Positions 1 to 9,281 of a DNA stretch of 64,000 nucleotides are shown here, in pieces. Source of the DNA: Actinomycetota bacterium (GTDB taxonomy: Bacteria > Actinomycetota > Actinomycetes > Mycobacteriales > Pseudonocardiaceae); contig JAJPIR010000283.1 in the NCBI GenBank assembly GCA_021324675.1, forward strand, positions 1 through 64,000, written 5' to 3'. How positions within the stretch are numbered: the stretch's first letter is position 1; every line of letters starts with the position of its first letter. The notes beneath the pieces are model-generated. The model made no database searches. It saw only the letters and a program-made list of their open reading frames with translations, and was not told the origin of the DNA. The translations under genes and the position numbers were made by a program.

Positions 1-1019
1 GGCGGTGGGCTGGCCGGGGCACCAACCGGGGCCGGCGCCGGCCCCGGAATTTTCATCATCGGGGTGTCGGCGAACCACGGCTTGGCGGGAACGTCACACA
101 GCAGGTTCGGAGGTAGCAGTACCGTGGTGGCGGTGCCACGGGTGGGCCTGCTGTCCAAGCTCACCTGGATGCCGTGCTGGGCGGCCAGGCGGCGGACGAC
201 CACCAGGCCCATCTGTTCGACGGATCCGCTTTCCGGGCCGGCGGCGGAGAGTTGGGCATTGAGCGCCCGTAGCTGGTCGTCGGGCAGGTGGTGTCCAGCA
301 TTCTCGAACTGGATCAGCAGGCTGCCCTGCTCGGTGAGGTACGCGCTGACGGTCACCCTTGACATCGGCGGCGAGTACCTCGTCGCATTGTCCAGCAGTT
401 CCGCCAGAAGCCGGCTCAGGTCGTCGGCGACCGGGTCGGCCACAGCCAGCGCGGCGACGCGCTCGATGTCGATCCGCTGGTAGTGCTCGATGGACGACAT
501 CGCCCCTCGAATCACGTCGATGACCGGCGGTGCGCCGGGCCTGCTGCCGGCGTCCTGCCCGGCGAGGACCCGAAGGTTTTCTGCATTGCGCCGTAACCGG
601 GCGGCGAGATGGTCCAATTGATACAGCCGGGCCAGTGCGTCCGGATCGCTTTCGCTCGCCTCCATGTCTTCGAGTCGGGCAAGCAAGGAATCCACCAGGT
701 TGAGATCGCGCCGTGCGACATCAGCAGAGACCCTGGCCAGCGCCTCATGCGAGTCGTTCGGGCGACCCCAAACGGGACTCGAAATCGACTGCCCTCCAGA
801 CACCGAGCGTGGCGCGGTGTCGGGTGGCGCTAACAGCCGTGCGGCTGCCGACCGCGCTCTGTTCACCAACGCGCGGGTAGCCGGGCTGCGGTATCGCTCG
901 ACAACCCACCGGACACCACGCCCAACTAGGACAAGTACGGATGAATCGGACGTCGACACGGTTGCGTACCGTACTCGCGGGTTCCTGAAGGCCACAAGAT
1001 TCACAAAGATTAATGACAC
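1..1019 (-). CDS. Conservon-type sensor histidine kinase-like ATP-binding protein (3' end outside window)
   Basis: An open minus-strand frame without stops runs from a GTG at 1019 to the window edge, so the C-terminus is missing. The middle reads LYQLDHLAARLRRNAENLRV, the pseudo-H-box helix typical of conservon (CvnA-like) sensor kinases. It is followed by a GHKL ATPase domain: N-box-like LLAELLDNATRYSPP, then a G-box region EQMGLVVVRRLAAQHGI and TATTVLLP. The phospho-acceptor His is absent, as in other members. The N-terminal part is short and shows no clear membrane domain, and no good ribosome site marks the GTG, so the start is uncertain. In conservons a roadblock protein, a DUF742 protein and a small GTPase follow; here they would lie beyond the left edge. 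Confidence 0.7.
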   Translation of the reverse strand, partial: MSLIFVNLVAFRNPRVRYATVSTSDSSVLVLVGRGVRWVVERYRSPATRALVNRARSAAARLLAPPDTAPRSVSGGQSISSPVWGRPNDSHEALARVSADVARRDLNLVDSLLARLEDMEASESDPDALARLYQLDHLAARLRRNAENLRVLAGQDAGSRPGAPPVIDVIRGAMSSIEHYQRIDIERVAALAVADPVADDLSRLLAELLDNATRYSPPMSRVTVSAYLTEQGSLLIQFENAGHHLPDDQLRALNAQLSAAGPESGSVEQMGLVVVRRLAAQHGIQVSLDSRPTRGTATTVLLPPNLLCDVPAKPWFADTPMMKIPGPAPAPVGAPASPP

Positions 1020-1288
1020 GCATTAGTGGCTTATTGTTACTCTATGTGGTCAGTTGCAAACTGCTTGGAGTAGTACAAACCCGACATTACGCCACCTGTA
1101 CCATGCCTTGACCACTCCTTGTGCCAATACACCGCGGCAGCTCGGTATCGATTGCGGTGCCGCACGCGCGACGTGCCGCAGCGAATACTCTCTGTGGGCG
1201 ACTCGCCGTCCGATATGGCGCCACATCGGGGTTTTGGGACTACTTGAACCCCGATATGTCTCCATGTCGGAGGGAGGGATGAAGGAAG

Positions 1289-2806
1289 TCAGGTAACGGC
1301 TAGGGGTAGGCGGATGCGGAAAACCGCGCCGGCGCCTGGAGCGGTGTCCAGTTCCGCATTGCCGCCGTGCGCGGCGGTGAGCGCGGCCACGATGGACAGC
1401 CCAAGCCCGGTCCCGCCACGGCTGGCCGACCGGGTTCGCGCCGAGTCTGCCCGGTAGAACCGCTCGAACACCCGCTGCGCGTCTTCGGGCGCCAGCCCCG
1501 GCCCTTTATCGCTGACCGAGAGCACCGCCCAGCCGGGTTCGGTGGCCACTCCCACGGTGACCGGGGTACCGGCCGGTGTGTGGGTGAGTGCGTTGGCCAT
1601 CAGGTTGCCCAGCACCTGCCGCAACCGGGCCTCATCGCCGAGCACCACAGGTACCAGCCCGTTATGGGTCACCTCCAGGGTGACCGGACGGTCGGGCGAC
1701 AGCGCGCGGGCGTCGTGCACCGCGTCAGCGGCCAGCGCCACGAGGTCAACCGGAGCCCGGGCCAGCTCCCGCTGGGCATCGAGCCGGGCCAGCAGCAGCA
1801 GGTCCTCGACAAGCAACCCCATCCGGTCGGCCTCGGACTCGATCCGGCCCATCAGGCGGGGCACATCGTCGGCCGCACCCTGCCGGTACAGCTCGGCGAA
1901 GCCCCGGATCGAGGTCAACGGGGTTCGTAGCTCGTGGCTGGCGTCGGCGACGAAGCGCCGCATCCGCTCCTCGGAGCTGCGGGCGGCCGCCTCGGAGGCT
2001 TGCTGGGTGCGGAAGGCCGATTCGATCTGGGCGAGCATCCCGTTCAGCGCACTGGACAGCTGCCCGACCTCGGTGCGTGGCGGGTGCTCGGGCACCCGCC
2101 GGGTGAGGTCACCTGCGGCGATGGCCCCTGCCGTGTCCTTCACTTCGGCCAGCGGCCGCAGGCTGCTGCGTACCACGAGGTAACCCACGCCGGCCAGCGC
2201 GACCAGCACCACTCCGCCGGTGATCAGCTCAAGGAAGGTCAACCGAGCCGAGATGGCATCCACGTTGGCCAGGTTGGTCGACACCAGCAGGGTGCCGGAG
2301 TCGTCGGGAAGTGGGATCGCCAGCAGCCGCCACTGCCCGTCGCCGCTGGTCGCCGGCACGGTCATGGCGTGCCCGTGCCGGGCCAGGGCCTGCGCGGGGG
2401 TCAACTGCGGGAGGGCTGGACCCGGCTGGCCCGCCCGCAGCGGGGATTCCAGCGCCGCGACCACGGCGCCGCTTTCATCGGTGACGGCCAAGGCGAAGGT
2501 GCTGGGCAGCCGGAACCGGCCCGGGCCGCCCCGCTCACCAACCGGCGCCTGCGGTGGCAGGCCCGCACCGTGCAGCAGGCCGCGCACGACCGGCTCGCCC
2601 GCGGCGTGCAGCTGGCTGTCCACCTGGTCGAGCAGGTAGCCGTGCAGCGCGGTGACCGTCGCGACCCCGGTAGCGCCCAGCGCCACCGCAACGAGCGCCA
2701 GCACCGCGGCAACCAGCCGCAGCCACAGCGGCGTCGCCGCCCACACCGCACCGGTGGCGTGGCCAGCGGACCGTATCGGGCCGTTAGTGGGGACCGCTGC
2801 GGTCAT
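1289..2806 (-). CDS. Two-component sensor histidine kinase
   Basis: A membrane sensor kinase. An N-terminal membrane segment (LWLRLVAAVLALVAVALG) is followed by an extracytoplasmic sensor domain, a second membrane segment (about residues 185-210), HAMP, a HisKA dimerisation domain with H-box FVADASHELRTPLTSIRG, and a HATPase domain with N-box NLMANALTHTP, G1 DKGPGLAPED and G2 GGTGLGLSI. All catalytic motifs are intact. It lies 22 bp after the response regulator 2829-3533 on the same strand and is presumably co-transcribed. The start is set at ATG 2806; a GTG at 2818 is equally possible. The signal sensed is unknown. The pair is divergent from the flavoprotein operon at 3700, a likely target. 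Confidence 0.88.
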   Translation of the reverse strand: MTAAVPTNGPIRSAGHATGAVWAATPLWLRLVAAVLALVAVALGATGVATVTALHGYLLDQVDSQLHAAGEPVVRGLLHGAGLPPQAPVGERGGPGRFRLPSTFALAVTDESGAVVAALESPLRAGQPGPALPQLTPAQALARHGHAMTVPATSGDGQWRLLAIPLPDDSGTLLVSTNLANVDAISARLTFLELITGGVVLVALAGVGYLVVRSSLRPLAEVKDTAGAIAAGDLTRRVPEHPPRTEVGQLSSALNGMLAQIESAFRTQQASEAAARSSEERMRRFVADASHELRTPLTSIRGFAELYRQGAADDVPRLMGRIESEADRMGLLVEDLLLLARLDAQRELARAPVDLVALAADAVHDARALSPDRPVTLEVTHNGLVPVVLGDEARLRQVLGNLMANALTHTPAGTPVTVGVATEPGWAVLSVSDKGPGLAPEDAQRVFERFYRADSARTRSASRGGTGLGLSIVAALTAAHGGNAELDTAPGAGAVFRIRLPLAVT

Positions 2807-2828
2807 GGTTGTGGTCACGTTCCAGGGG

Positions 2829-3533
2829 TCATGTTCGAGGTACGCGCAGCACGTAGCCGACGCCACGCACGGTGTGCAGCAGCCGCGGCTCACCGGTATC
2901 GAGTTTGCGCCGCAGGTAGGAGACGTAGGATTCGATCACGCCGGTGTCACCGTTGAAGTCGTAGTTCCATACGTGTTCCAGGATCTGGGTTTTGGACAGC
3001 ACCCGTCCGGGGTTGCGCATGAAGTAGTGCAGCAGCTTGAACTCTGTTGGTGACAGCTCGACCAGTTCGCCGCCTTTGCGGACCTCGTGGGTGTCGTCGT
3101 CGAGCTCGATGTCGGCGAAGCACAGCTGGGCGCTGGCGGCTTCCGTGCGCGATCCGGACCGCCGCAGGATCGCCCTGATCCGGGCGATCACTTCCTCCAG
3201 GCTGAACGGTTTGGTCACGTAGTCGTCCCCACCCAAGGTCAGGCCGGTGACCCGGTCGGCAGTCGCGTCCCGCGCGGTCAGGAACAGCACCGGCATCTGC
3301 AAGCCCTCGCCGCGCAGCTTGCGCACCATGTCGAAGCCATCCATGCCGGGCATCATCACGTCGAGGACCAGCAGATCGGGTCTCCGTCGCCGGGCTTGCT
3401 GCATCGCGTCGAGGCCATCGGTTGCTGTGGCCACCTCGAAACCGACGAAGCGCAGGCTGGCTGAGAGCAGTTCGACGATGTTGGGCTCGTCATCGACAAC
3501 GAGTAACCGGGCCTCCGGGCTTGCTGTGGCCAC
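2829..3533 (-). CDS. OmpR-family response regulator
   Basis: Partner of the kinase just downstream. An N-terminal receiver domain begins LLVVDDEPNIVELLSASL; the phospho-acceptor Asp is in LLVLDVMMPGMDG and the switch Lys in DYVTKPFS. The C-terminal winged helix has SPTEFKLLHYFMRNPGRVLSK and ends at the HTVRGVGYVLR wing, as in the PhoP/TrcR class. The length of 234 aa is standard. The start is the GTG at 3533, because AGGAGG lies 8 bases before it inside the sequence CAGGAGGTGGTGCGCGTG; an upstream ATG at 3554 has no such site. It faces the flavoprotein gene at 3700 across 166 bp, where its operators would be expected. Confidence 0.9.
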   Translation of the reverse strand: MATASPEARLLVVDDEPNIVELLSASLRFVGFEVATATDGLDAMQQARRRRPDLLVLDVMMPGMDGFDMVRKLRGEGLQMPVLFLTARDATADRVTGLTLGGDDYVTKPFSLEEVIARIRAILRRSGSRTEAASAQLCFADIELDDDTHEVRKGGELVELSPTEFKLLHYFMRNPGRVLSKTQILEHVWNYDFNGDTGVIESYVSYLRRKLDTGEPRLLHTVRGVGYVLRVPRT

Positions 3534-3699
3534 GCGCACCACCTCCTGGAGCATCAGTCTGCGCCGGGAGCCTGCCACGTCCCTGGACGTCGACTGTGAA
3601 CTACCTGGGAATGCTGCCGGAAGGAGCATCGCGTCATTCACAGCGAACTTGGAGCAAGCTGGCAGCCTGCCTCCAAGGTGGTCGGCGAAGGTGACCACC

Positions 3700-5130
3700 G
3701 TGACCGTAACAGACAGCCACCGCGCCGGTCTCCACGCAGCCAGTGGCGTGGGCACCGCCCCACCGCCGCAACCTGAATCGCTCACTCCCCGGCCGGCCTC
3801 ATGGCCGGGCGAGCTGGCGATCGCGCTGGCCGCTGGCTCGCTGGTGGTCGCCACTGGACTATGGATGGCCGGTGGCGGCTTGCCGGCTTTGGGTACCGCA
3901 CCGCTGACCTCGCTGGGCCGCCTGACCGGGCTGCTCGCCGCGGACCTGCTGCTGATCCAGGTACTGCTGATGGCCCGGATCCCGTGGGTGGAGCGCAGCT
4001 TCGGGCAGGACCTGCTGGGCCGCCGGCACCGCACCGCCGGCTTCACCTCGTTCTGGTTGATGATCACCCATATCTTGCTGATCATCCTCGGTGATGCCAC
4101 CGCTGACGGCGGTGGCGCGCTGGAGGAGGCCTGGCAGCTGATCACCACCGCGCCGGGAATGCTGCTCGCCGCGGCCGGCACCGCAGCGCTGGTAGCCGTG
4201 GTAATGCTGTCCATCCGGGCTGCCCGGCGCCGGCTGCGCTACGAGTCATGGCACCTGATCCACCTGTATGCCTACCTCGGTGTCGCCCTGGCGTTGCCCC
4301 ACCAGCTGTGGAATGGCAGCGAACTCACCTCCTCCCCGGTGGCGCGGATCTACTGGTGCAGCCTCTACCTGCTCACTCTCGGCGCGGTCCTGGTGTACCG
4401 GCTCGGCCTGCCGGCGTGGCGCACGCTGTATCACCGGCTGCGGGTGGCCGCGGTGGTGATCGAGGCGCCCGGAGTGGTGTCGGTGTATTTGACCGGGCAT
4501 AACCTGCACCGGCTCCCGGCCCGGGCGGGCCAGTTCTTCAACTGGAGGTTCCTCGACGGACCGGGCTGGAGCCGCGCCCACCCGTACTCGCTGTCCGCGG
4601 CACCGCGCCCGGACTGGCTGCGGATCACGATCAAGGACGTCGACGGCAGCGGCCGGCTGGCCCGGCTGTGCCCCGGCACCCGGGTGCTCATCGAGGGCCC
4701 GTACGGCGCCCTCACCAGCGCGCACCGGCAGCGTCCGCAGGTGCTGCTTGCCGCTGCTGGGATAGGTATCACCCCGCTACGGGCGCTGCTCGACGAGCTG
4801 ACGGCCGCGCCGGGCCAGATCACCCTGCTGTACCGGGTCTCGTCTCGCGCGCAAGCAGTGTTTGCCCGCGAACTGGAGGCGATCGCGGCCGATGGCGGCG
4901 TCCGGCTGTGTTACCTGGAAGGCTCCCGGGCGACCGGCAACCCGGCATGGCTCCCGGCGCACCTGGCGAGTGTGGGTGGCGCCGAGGTGCTGCGTCGCCT
5001 GGTACCTGACGTGGGCCAGCACGACGTCTACCTGTGTGGTCCCGTGCCGTGGACCGAGGCGCTGAGCGCCAGCCTTGCCTCGGCGGGTGTCCCCGCGCCG
5101 CAGCTGCATACCGAGCACTTCACCTGGTAG
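3700..5130 (+). CDS. Membrane ferric-reductase-like flavoprotein oxidoreductase
   Basis: An NADPH-oxidase/ferric-reductase-type protein. About six membrane helices in residues 30-230 carry paired His candidates for haem ligands (MITHILL, WHLIHLYAY, ALPHQLW). A cytoplasmic FAD/NAD(P) module follows, with the flavin motif HPYSLSAAP, the nucleotide-binding GIGITPLRAL and the terminal YLCGPVPW. It would pass electrons from NAD(P)H through FAD and haem to the outer membrane face. It starts an operon with an FMN-binding protein and ApbE (14-bp gap, then a 4-bp overlap), so its partner is probably the covalently flavinylated protein. The start is GTG 3700, with GAAGGTGA upstream; GTG 3691 is an alternative. 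True haem content and electron acceptor are inferred. Confidence 0.82.
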   Translation: MTVTDSHRAGLHAASGVGTAPPPQPESLTPRPASWPGELAIALAAGSLVVATGLWMAGGGLPALGTAPLTSLGRLTGLLAADLLLIQVLLMARIPWVERSFGQDLLGRRHRTAGFTSFWLMITHILLIILGDATADGGGALEEAWQLITTAPGMLLAAAGTAALVAVVMLSIRAARRRLRYESWHLIHLYAYLGVALALPHQLWNGSELTSSPVARIYWCSLYLLTLGAVLVYRLGLPAWRTLYHRLRVAAVVIEAPGVVSVYLTGHNLHRLPARAGQFFNWRFLDGPGWSRAHPYSLSAAPRPDWLRITIKDVDGSGRLARLCPGTRVLIEGPYGALTSAHRQRPQVLLAAAGIGITPLRALLDELTAAPGQITLLYRVSSRAQAVFARELEAIAADGGVRLCYLEGSRATGNPAWLPAHLASVGGAEVLRRLVPDVGQHDVYLCGPVPWTEALSASLASAGVPAPQLHTEHFTW

Positions 5131-5144
5131 GAGCGCTGACGACG

Positions 5145-5582
5145 ATGCGACGCGTCACGCTGTCCGTGCTCGGCACGGTCGCCCTGCTGGTGGTGCTGCT
5201 GCGCTACCCCACCACCTTCGGAACGTCTCTGGCGAGCCCGCCCGTCGCGGTCAACTCCCCGCCGGCACCCAACGCCGGGGTTGCCGACGTGGCCGCGGCG
5301 GGCGGCACCACCGTCACCGGGTCCCCCATCGACACCCGGTACGGGACCGTCCAGGTGCAACTGACCGTTTCGGGCAGCAAGATCACCGCCGCTCGAGCCC
5401 TGCAGGCACCTGACAGCAACGGCCGCGACTGGAGGATCAACGCCTACGCGGTGCCGATCCTCAACCATCAGGCCGTCGCGGCGCAAAGCGCCCACATTGA
5501 CGGGGTCAGCGGTGCCACCGTGACCAGCGAGGGCTACGCCGCCTCGCTGCAGTCCGCGATCGATCAGGCGCACCTGTCATGA
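5145..5582 (+). CDS. FMN-binding domain protein, predicted covalent flavoprotein
   Basis: A 145-aa protein with one N-terminal membrane or signal segment (VTLSVLGTVALLVVLLRYP), a short linker and one FMN-binding domain (PF04205 type). The C-terminal motif VSGATVTSEGY contains the S-G-A-T block whose last Thr is the residue to which ApbE attaches FMN through a phosphoester. The ApbE gene follows with a 4-bp overlap (5579-5582), and the membrane reductase precedes it. It should act outside the cytoplasmic membrane as an electron carrier between the reductase and an unknown acceptor. The ATG at 5145 has GGAG 12 bases upstream. Confidence 0.87.
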   Translation: MRRVTLSVLGTVALLVVLLRYPTTFGTSLASPPVAVNSPPAPNAGVADVAAAGGTTVTGSPIDTRYGTVQVQLTVSGSKITAARALQAPDSNGRDWRINAYAVPILNHQAVAAQSAHIDGVSGATVTSEGYAASLQSAIDQAHLS

Positions 5583-6385
5583 ACGTCCCGCGCGGTGCCT
5601 GGGTGGATCAGGTGATGGGAATGCCGGTGAGCGTGCACCTGCGGGGCCTCACGTTGACCCCCTGGCGGCCGGTGTTCCTCAGTGAGGTGTTCACTGAACT
5701 GCACCGCATTGACATGCTGTTCAGTACTTACCGGCCAGACAGCCAGATCAGCCGGCTCGCTGCCGGTGAGCTGACCGTCGCCGAATGCGACCCGCTCATC
5801 GGCGAGGTGCTCGAGCTGTGCGAGCAGGCCCGCGCGATGACCGGCGGCGCCTTCGACCCGCTGCTGCCTGCACCCGGTGGTGGCTACCTCCTCGACCCTT
5901 CCGGGCTGGTCAAGGGCTGGGCGGTGGAGCGTGCCGCCCACCGGATCGGCGAGTGCTTCGACGGCGACTACTACATCAACGCCGGGGGCGATATCGCGCT
6001 GGAGTCGCGCAGCGGCGTCGCATGGCGGATCGGTGTCGAGGACCCCCGTCCCGGTGGCGGCCTGCTCGGCGCGCTGCCCCTGACCGCTGGTGGCGTCGCT
6101 ACTTCGGGCACCGCCCGCCGCGGGGCGCATATCGTTAATCCCCGCACCGGCCGCCCAGCCGGCGACCTGCTCTCGGTCACCGTCACCGGACCTTCGTTGA
6201 CCTGGGTCGACGTGCTGGCCACCGCCGCGTTCGCCCTCGGCCCGGACAGTTTCGACTGGCTCGCCGGTCTCGACTCGCATGCTGCGCTGCTTGTCCATCC
6301 CGACGGCAGCACGGCCATGACCAGCGCGATGGCCACGTTGATCCAGCCGGTTTCATCCGCACACCAGAGGGAGGACTTCCAATGA
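5579..6385 (+). CDS. apbE: FAD:protein FMN transferase
   Basis: ApbE transfers FMN from FAD to Thr/Ser of a target flavoprotein. Family features are seen in order: VMGMPVSVHL near the start, ELHRIDMLFSTYRPDSQISRL, GGAFDPLL, the Asp/Gly-rich DYYINAGGDIAL, GVATSGTARRG and HIVNPRTGRPA, which holds metal- and flavin-binding residues, then WVDVLATAAFALGP. The length of 268 aa is short but complete for the family. No signal peptide is evident, whereas many ApbE proteins are exported lipoproteins, so the site of modification is unclear. It overlaps the FMN-binding gene upstream and the DUF5666 gene downstream by 4 bp each, which indicates translational coupling. Confidence 0.93.
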   Translation: MNVPRGAWVDQVMGMPVSVHLRGLTLTPWRPVFLSEVFTELHRIDMLFSTYRPDSQISRLAAGELTVAECDPLIGEVLELCEQARAMTGGAFDPLLPAPGGGYLLDPSGLVKGWAVERAAHRIGECFDGDYYINAGGDIALESRSGVAWRIGVEDPRPGGGLLGALPLTAGGVATSGTARRGAHIVNPRTGRPAGDLLSVTVTGPSLTWVDVLATAAFALGPDSFDWLAGLDSHAALLVHPDGSTAMTSAMATLIQPVSSAHQREDFQ

Positions 6386-6903
6386 ACCAGACGCCGCTGC
6401 CCGATGAACAACCCACGGCACAGCTCGACGCCTCACCGCCTCGCCGGTCCTGGGCCGCTCGCCTGCTCCGCCGGACAACGCTGCTGGCCGCTGCGGCCGG
6501 GGTGGTGCTGCTGCTCATCGGTGGCGCGGCCGGCTACCTGCTGGGCCACCAGGGCACCTCGACAACCACGGGCCGGGTGGGTTCTGCCGCTCAAGGGTCG
6601 ACCCTGCCAGACGGTAGCGGTCGCGGGGGTTTCGGTCCCGACGGGTTCCGCGGCCATGGCAGAGGAGGCCGCGGCGCGGTCGGCACCATCGATTCGGTCG
6701 ACGGGTCGACCATCACACTGACCACCCGCAACGGTCGCAAGGTGACCGTCACCGCTGCCCCGAACGCTGCCATCACCGTGCGCAGCCAGGGCACCGTGTC
6801 TGACCTGAAATCCGGCCAGACCATCATGGTGTTCGGCCAGCGCGGCAACGACGGCACGATCACCGCCAACCGCATCGACGCCGGTCCCGGCGGTACGCGG
6901 TGA
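6382..6903 (+). CDS. Membrane-anchored DUF5666-type protein
   Basis: A 173-aa protein with a short cytoplasmic N-terminus, one membrane helix (about residues 31-54, LLAAAAGVVLLLIGGAAGYLLG), a Gly/Arg-rich linker and a small C-terminal beta domain (GTIDSVDGSTITLTTRNGRKVTVTAAPNAAI to VFGQRGNDGTITANRI). That domain matches the OB-like DUF5666 pattern. The role is unknown; it probably sits outside the membrane. The ATG overlaps apbE and the stop overlaps the GT39 gene, so it belongs to the flavin operon by position. Confidence 0.7.
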   Translation: MNQTPLPDEQPTAQLDASPPRRSWAARLLRRTTLLAAAAGVVLLLIGGAAGYLLGHQGTSTTTGRVGSAAQGSTLPDGSGRGGFGPDGFRGHGRGGRGAVGTIDSVDGSTITLTTRNGRKVTVTAAPNAAITVRSQGTVSDLKSGQTIMVFGQRGNDGTITANRIDAGPGGTR

Positions 6904-8981
6904 TCATTGCTACCGCCTCGACTCCGCCGGTAACGGCCGCACCGGCGCTCGGTAGCCCGCGGCGCGACCCGCGCTGGGTGCTTGCCGCGCTGGTGGGTCT
7001 CCTGGGCGGGACCGCGCTGTTGTACCTGTGGGGTCTCGGCGCCTCGGGCTACGCGAACACGTTCTACTCGGCGGCCGTGCAGGCCGGCACGACCAGCTGG
7101 AAGGCGTTCTTCTTCGGCTCGTCCGACGGCGCCAACTCGATCATGGTGGATAAGCCGCCGGCGTCGCTATGGGTGATGGAGCTGTCGGCACGGATTTTCG
7201 GGATCAACCCGTGGAGCATCCTGGTGCCACAGGCGCTGGAAGGCGTCGCCGCGGTCGGGGTGCTCTATGCCTCAGTGCGTCGCTGGCACGGCCCGGTGGC
7301 CGGGCTACTGGCCGGTGCAGTGCTCGCGCTGACCCCGGTCGCGGCGCTGATGTTCCGGTTCAACAATCCCGATGCGCTGCTCGTCCTGCTGCTGACGCTG
7401 GCGGCCTACGCGCTGGTGAGAGCTGTGGAGGCGGGGCGCACGGGCTGGCTGGTCACCGCCGCGGCGTGCCTGGGTTTCGGGTTCTTGACCAAGATGTTGC
7501 AGGCCTTCTTGGTAGTGCCCGGTTTCGGGCTGACCTACCTGGTCGCTGGGCCCGTGCTGCTGCGCCGGCGGATCACCCAGCTGCTCGCGGCCGGAGCAGC
7601 CCTGGTGATCAGCTCGGGTTGGTGGGTGGCGACCGTCGCGCTATGGCCGGCGGCTGACCGGCCTTATGCCGGTGGCTCCCAGACCAACAGCATCCTGGAG
7701 CTGATCTTCGGCTACAACGGTGTCGGCCGGCTGACCGGCGACGAGATCGGCAGTGTCGGTGGTGGGGGCCGGTTCGGCGCGGGGCGGTTCGGTGGTGGCG
7801 CGATGTTCGGCGGTGGCGGGGTTCGCCAGTTGTTCGACACGTCGATGGGCAGCCAGATCGCCTGGCTGCTGCCGGCGGCGCTGCTGTTCCTGGCCACCGT
7901 GCTGTGGCTGGGACGGCGCCTGCCCCGCACTGACCGGCTCCGGGCCTCGATGCTGTTGTGGGGCGGCTGGTTGCTGGTCACCGGTGCGGTGTTCTCCTTC
8001 GCCCAGGGCATCATCCACCCCTATTACACCGTGGCACTGGCTCCAGCGATCGGTGCGCTGATCGGCATCGGTGCGGTGGCGCTGTGGCAACGGCGCTCGA
8101 TGCTGCTGGCGCGTGCGGTGCTCGCGGCCGGCTTGGCCGGCACCGTGGCATGGGCCTTCGTCCTGCTCGAGCGGGTACCGAGCTGGCAGCCGTGGCTGCG
8201 GGTGGTCGTGTTGCTCGCGGGTCTGGCCTGCGCGCTCGGGCTGGCGCTGCCGGGATCGGCCCGGCGCGGTGCAGCAGTGGTGGTGGCGATACTCGGGGTG
8301 GTGCTCGGGCTGGCCCCACCGGCTGCCTATGCCCTGGACACCGCAGCGACGCCGCACAGTGGGGCGCTTCCCTTGGCAGGGCCGGCGGTCAGCTTCGCAG
8401 GCCCCGGTGCCGGTTGGCGAGGTCCGGGTTTCCAAGGTCCGGGTTTCCAGGCTCCCCATCTCCGAGGATCCGGTTTCCGAGGACCGGGCGCCAGCAGTCA
8501 GGGATCGGTGCGTCCCGGGTGGTCCGGCCGCCGGTTCGGGCTTCCCGGCTTTCCCGGCGGAGGTCTTCCGGGCGGTGGTTTCCCGGGCGCCGGGCGTGGC
8601 GGTGCCGGCATGACGGGCGGTTTGCTCGGCGGTACCACGTCCAATACTGCGGTCAACGCGCTGCTGAGCCGCGACGCCGACCGGTACACGTGGACGGCCG
8701 CCGCGGTGGGCTCCAACACAGCGGCCGGCTTCCAACTCGCCACCGGGTACCCGGTGATGCCAGTGGGCGGCTTCAACGGCAGCGACCCGTCGCCTACCCT
8801 CACCCAATTCCAGCAGTACGTGGCGCGCGGTGCGATCCACTACTTCCTGGGCGGCGGCGGGTTTGCCGGCCAGAACGGCGGCAGCTCCAGCAGCCGGCAG
8901 ATCGCCGACTGGGTGGCGCAGAACTTCACCGTGCAGACGGTGGGTGGCCTTCCGGTGTACGACCTGACGTCACCGCGCTAA
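6900..8981 (+). CDS. GT39-family membrane glycosyltransferase
   Basis: A 693-aa polytopic protein of the dolichyl-phosphate-mannose:protein mannosyltransferase / YkcB-like group. After the first helix comes the family region SGYANTFYSAAVQ and IMVDKPPASLWVMELSARIFG, whose acidic and Lys-Pro-Pro residues form the acceptor/donor loop. RFNNPDALLVLLLTLAAYALVRA and GFGFLTKMLQAF are also typical. It probably moves a sugar from a polyprenyl phosphate to an exported acceptor. Unusual are two Gly/Phe-rich extracytoplasmic stretches, about residues 283-305 and 498-580, the latter with repeated RGPGFQGPGF-type units. The GTG start overlaps the preceding stop (GTGA), closing the operon that begins at 3700. 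Confidence 0.85.
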   Translation: MIIATASTPPVTAAPALGSPRRDPRWVLAALVGLLGGTALLYLWGLGASGYANTFYSAAVQAGTTSWKAFFFGSSDGANSIMVDKPPASLWVMELSARIFGINPWSILVPQALEGVAAVGVLYASVRRWHGPVAGLLAGAVLALTPVAALMFRFNNPDALLVLLLTLAAYALVRAVEAGRTGWLVTAAACLGFGFLTKMLQAFLVVPGFGLTYLVAGPVLLRRRITQLLAAGAALVISSGWWVATVALWPAADRPYAGGSQTNSILELIFGYNGVGRLTGDEIGSVGGGGRFGAGRFGGGAMFGGGGVRQLFDTSMGSQIAWLLPAALLFLATVLWLGRRLPRTDRLRASMLLWGGWLLVTGAVFSFAQGIIHPYYTVALAPAIGALIGIGAVALWQRRSMLLARAVLAAGLAGTVAWAFVLLERVPSWQPWLRVVVLLAGLACALGLALPGSARRGAAVVVAILGVVLGLAPPAAYALDTAATPHSGALPLAGPAVSFAGPGAGWRGPGFQGPGFQAPHLRGSGFRGPGASSQGSVRPGWSGRRFGLPGFPGGGLPGGGFPGAGRGGAGMTGGLLGGTTSNTAVNALLSRDADRYTWTAAAVGSNTAAGFQLATGYPVMPVGGFNGSDPSPTLTQFQQYVARGAIHYFLGGGGFAGQNGGSSSSRQIADWVAQNFTVQTVGGLPVYDLTSPR

Positions 8982-9281
8982 GTGCTGCTGCAAAGACAGC
9001 GCGACTGGCTCACCGGAATCTCGTATTAGTTAGGGTTGGCAACCATAAAACAGAGTGCGCACCTGCGAAATTGGCTTGTCTATGCACTCTTATGGCCCCT
9101 TTTCTACCTTTCGGTCGCGAGCCGAGCGTATGGATGGGCACGGCTCTCGTGGTAACCGCGGCGCTCGTGCTCCGGTGGTTGTCTGTGTGGTTTCAATGCG
9201 ATTCGCACCGCAACAAACGCCAGGGCTGTGCTCGATCGGCGCCGCCGGCGCGCGCTCTCGCTTGAGAGGATCGGCATAGCT
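8982..9281. other. Intergenic region, no gene recognised
   Basis: About 300 bases between the GT39 gene and the broken membrane-protein gene. Short open frames here have no conserved features and base use is unlike the neighbours. No clear terminator hairpin was seen. Confidence 0.5.
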
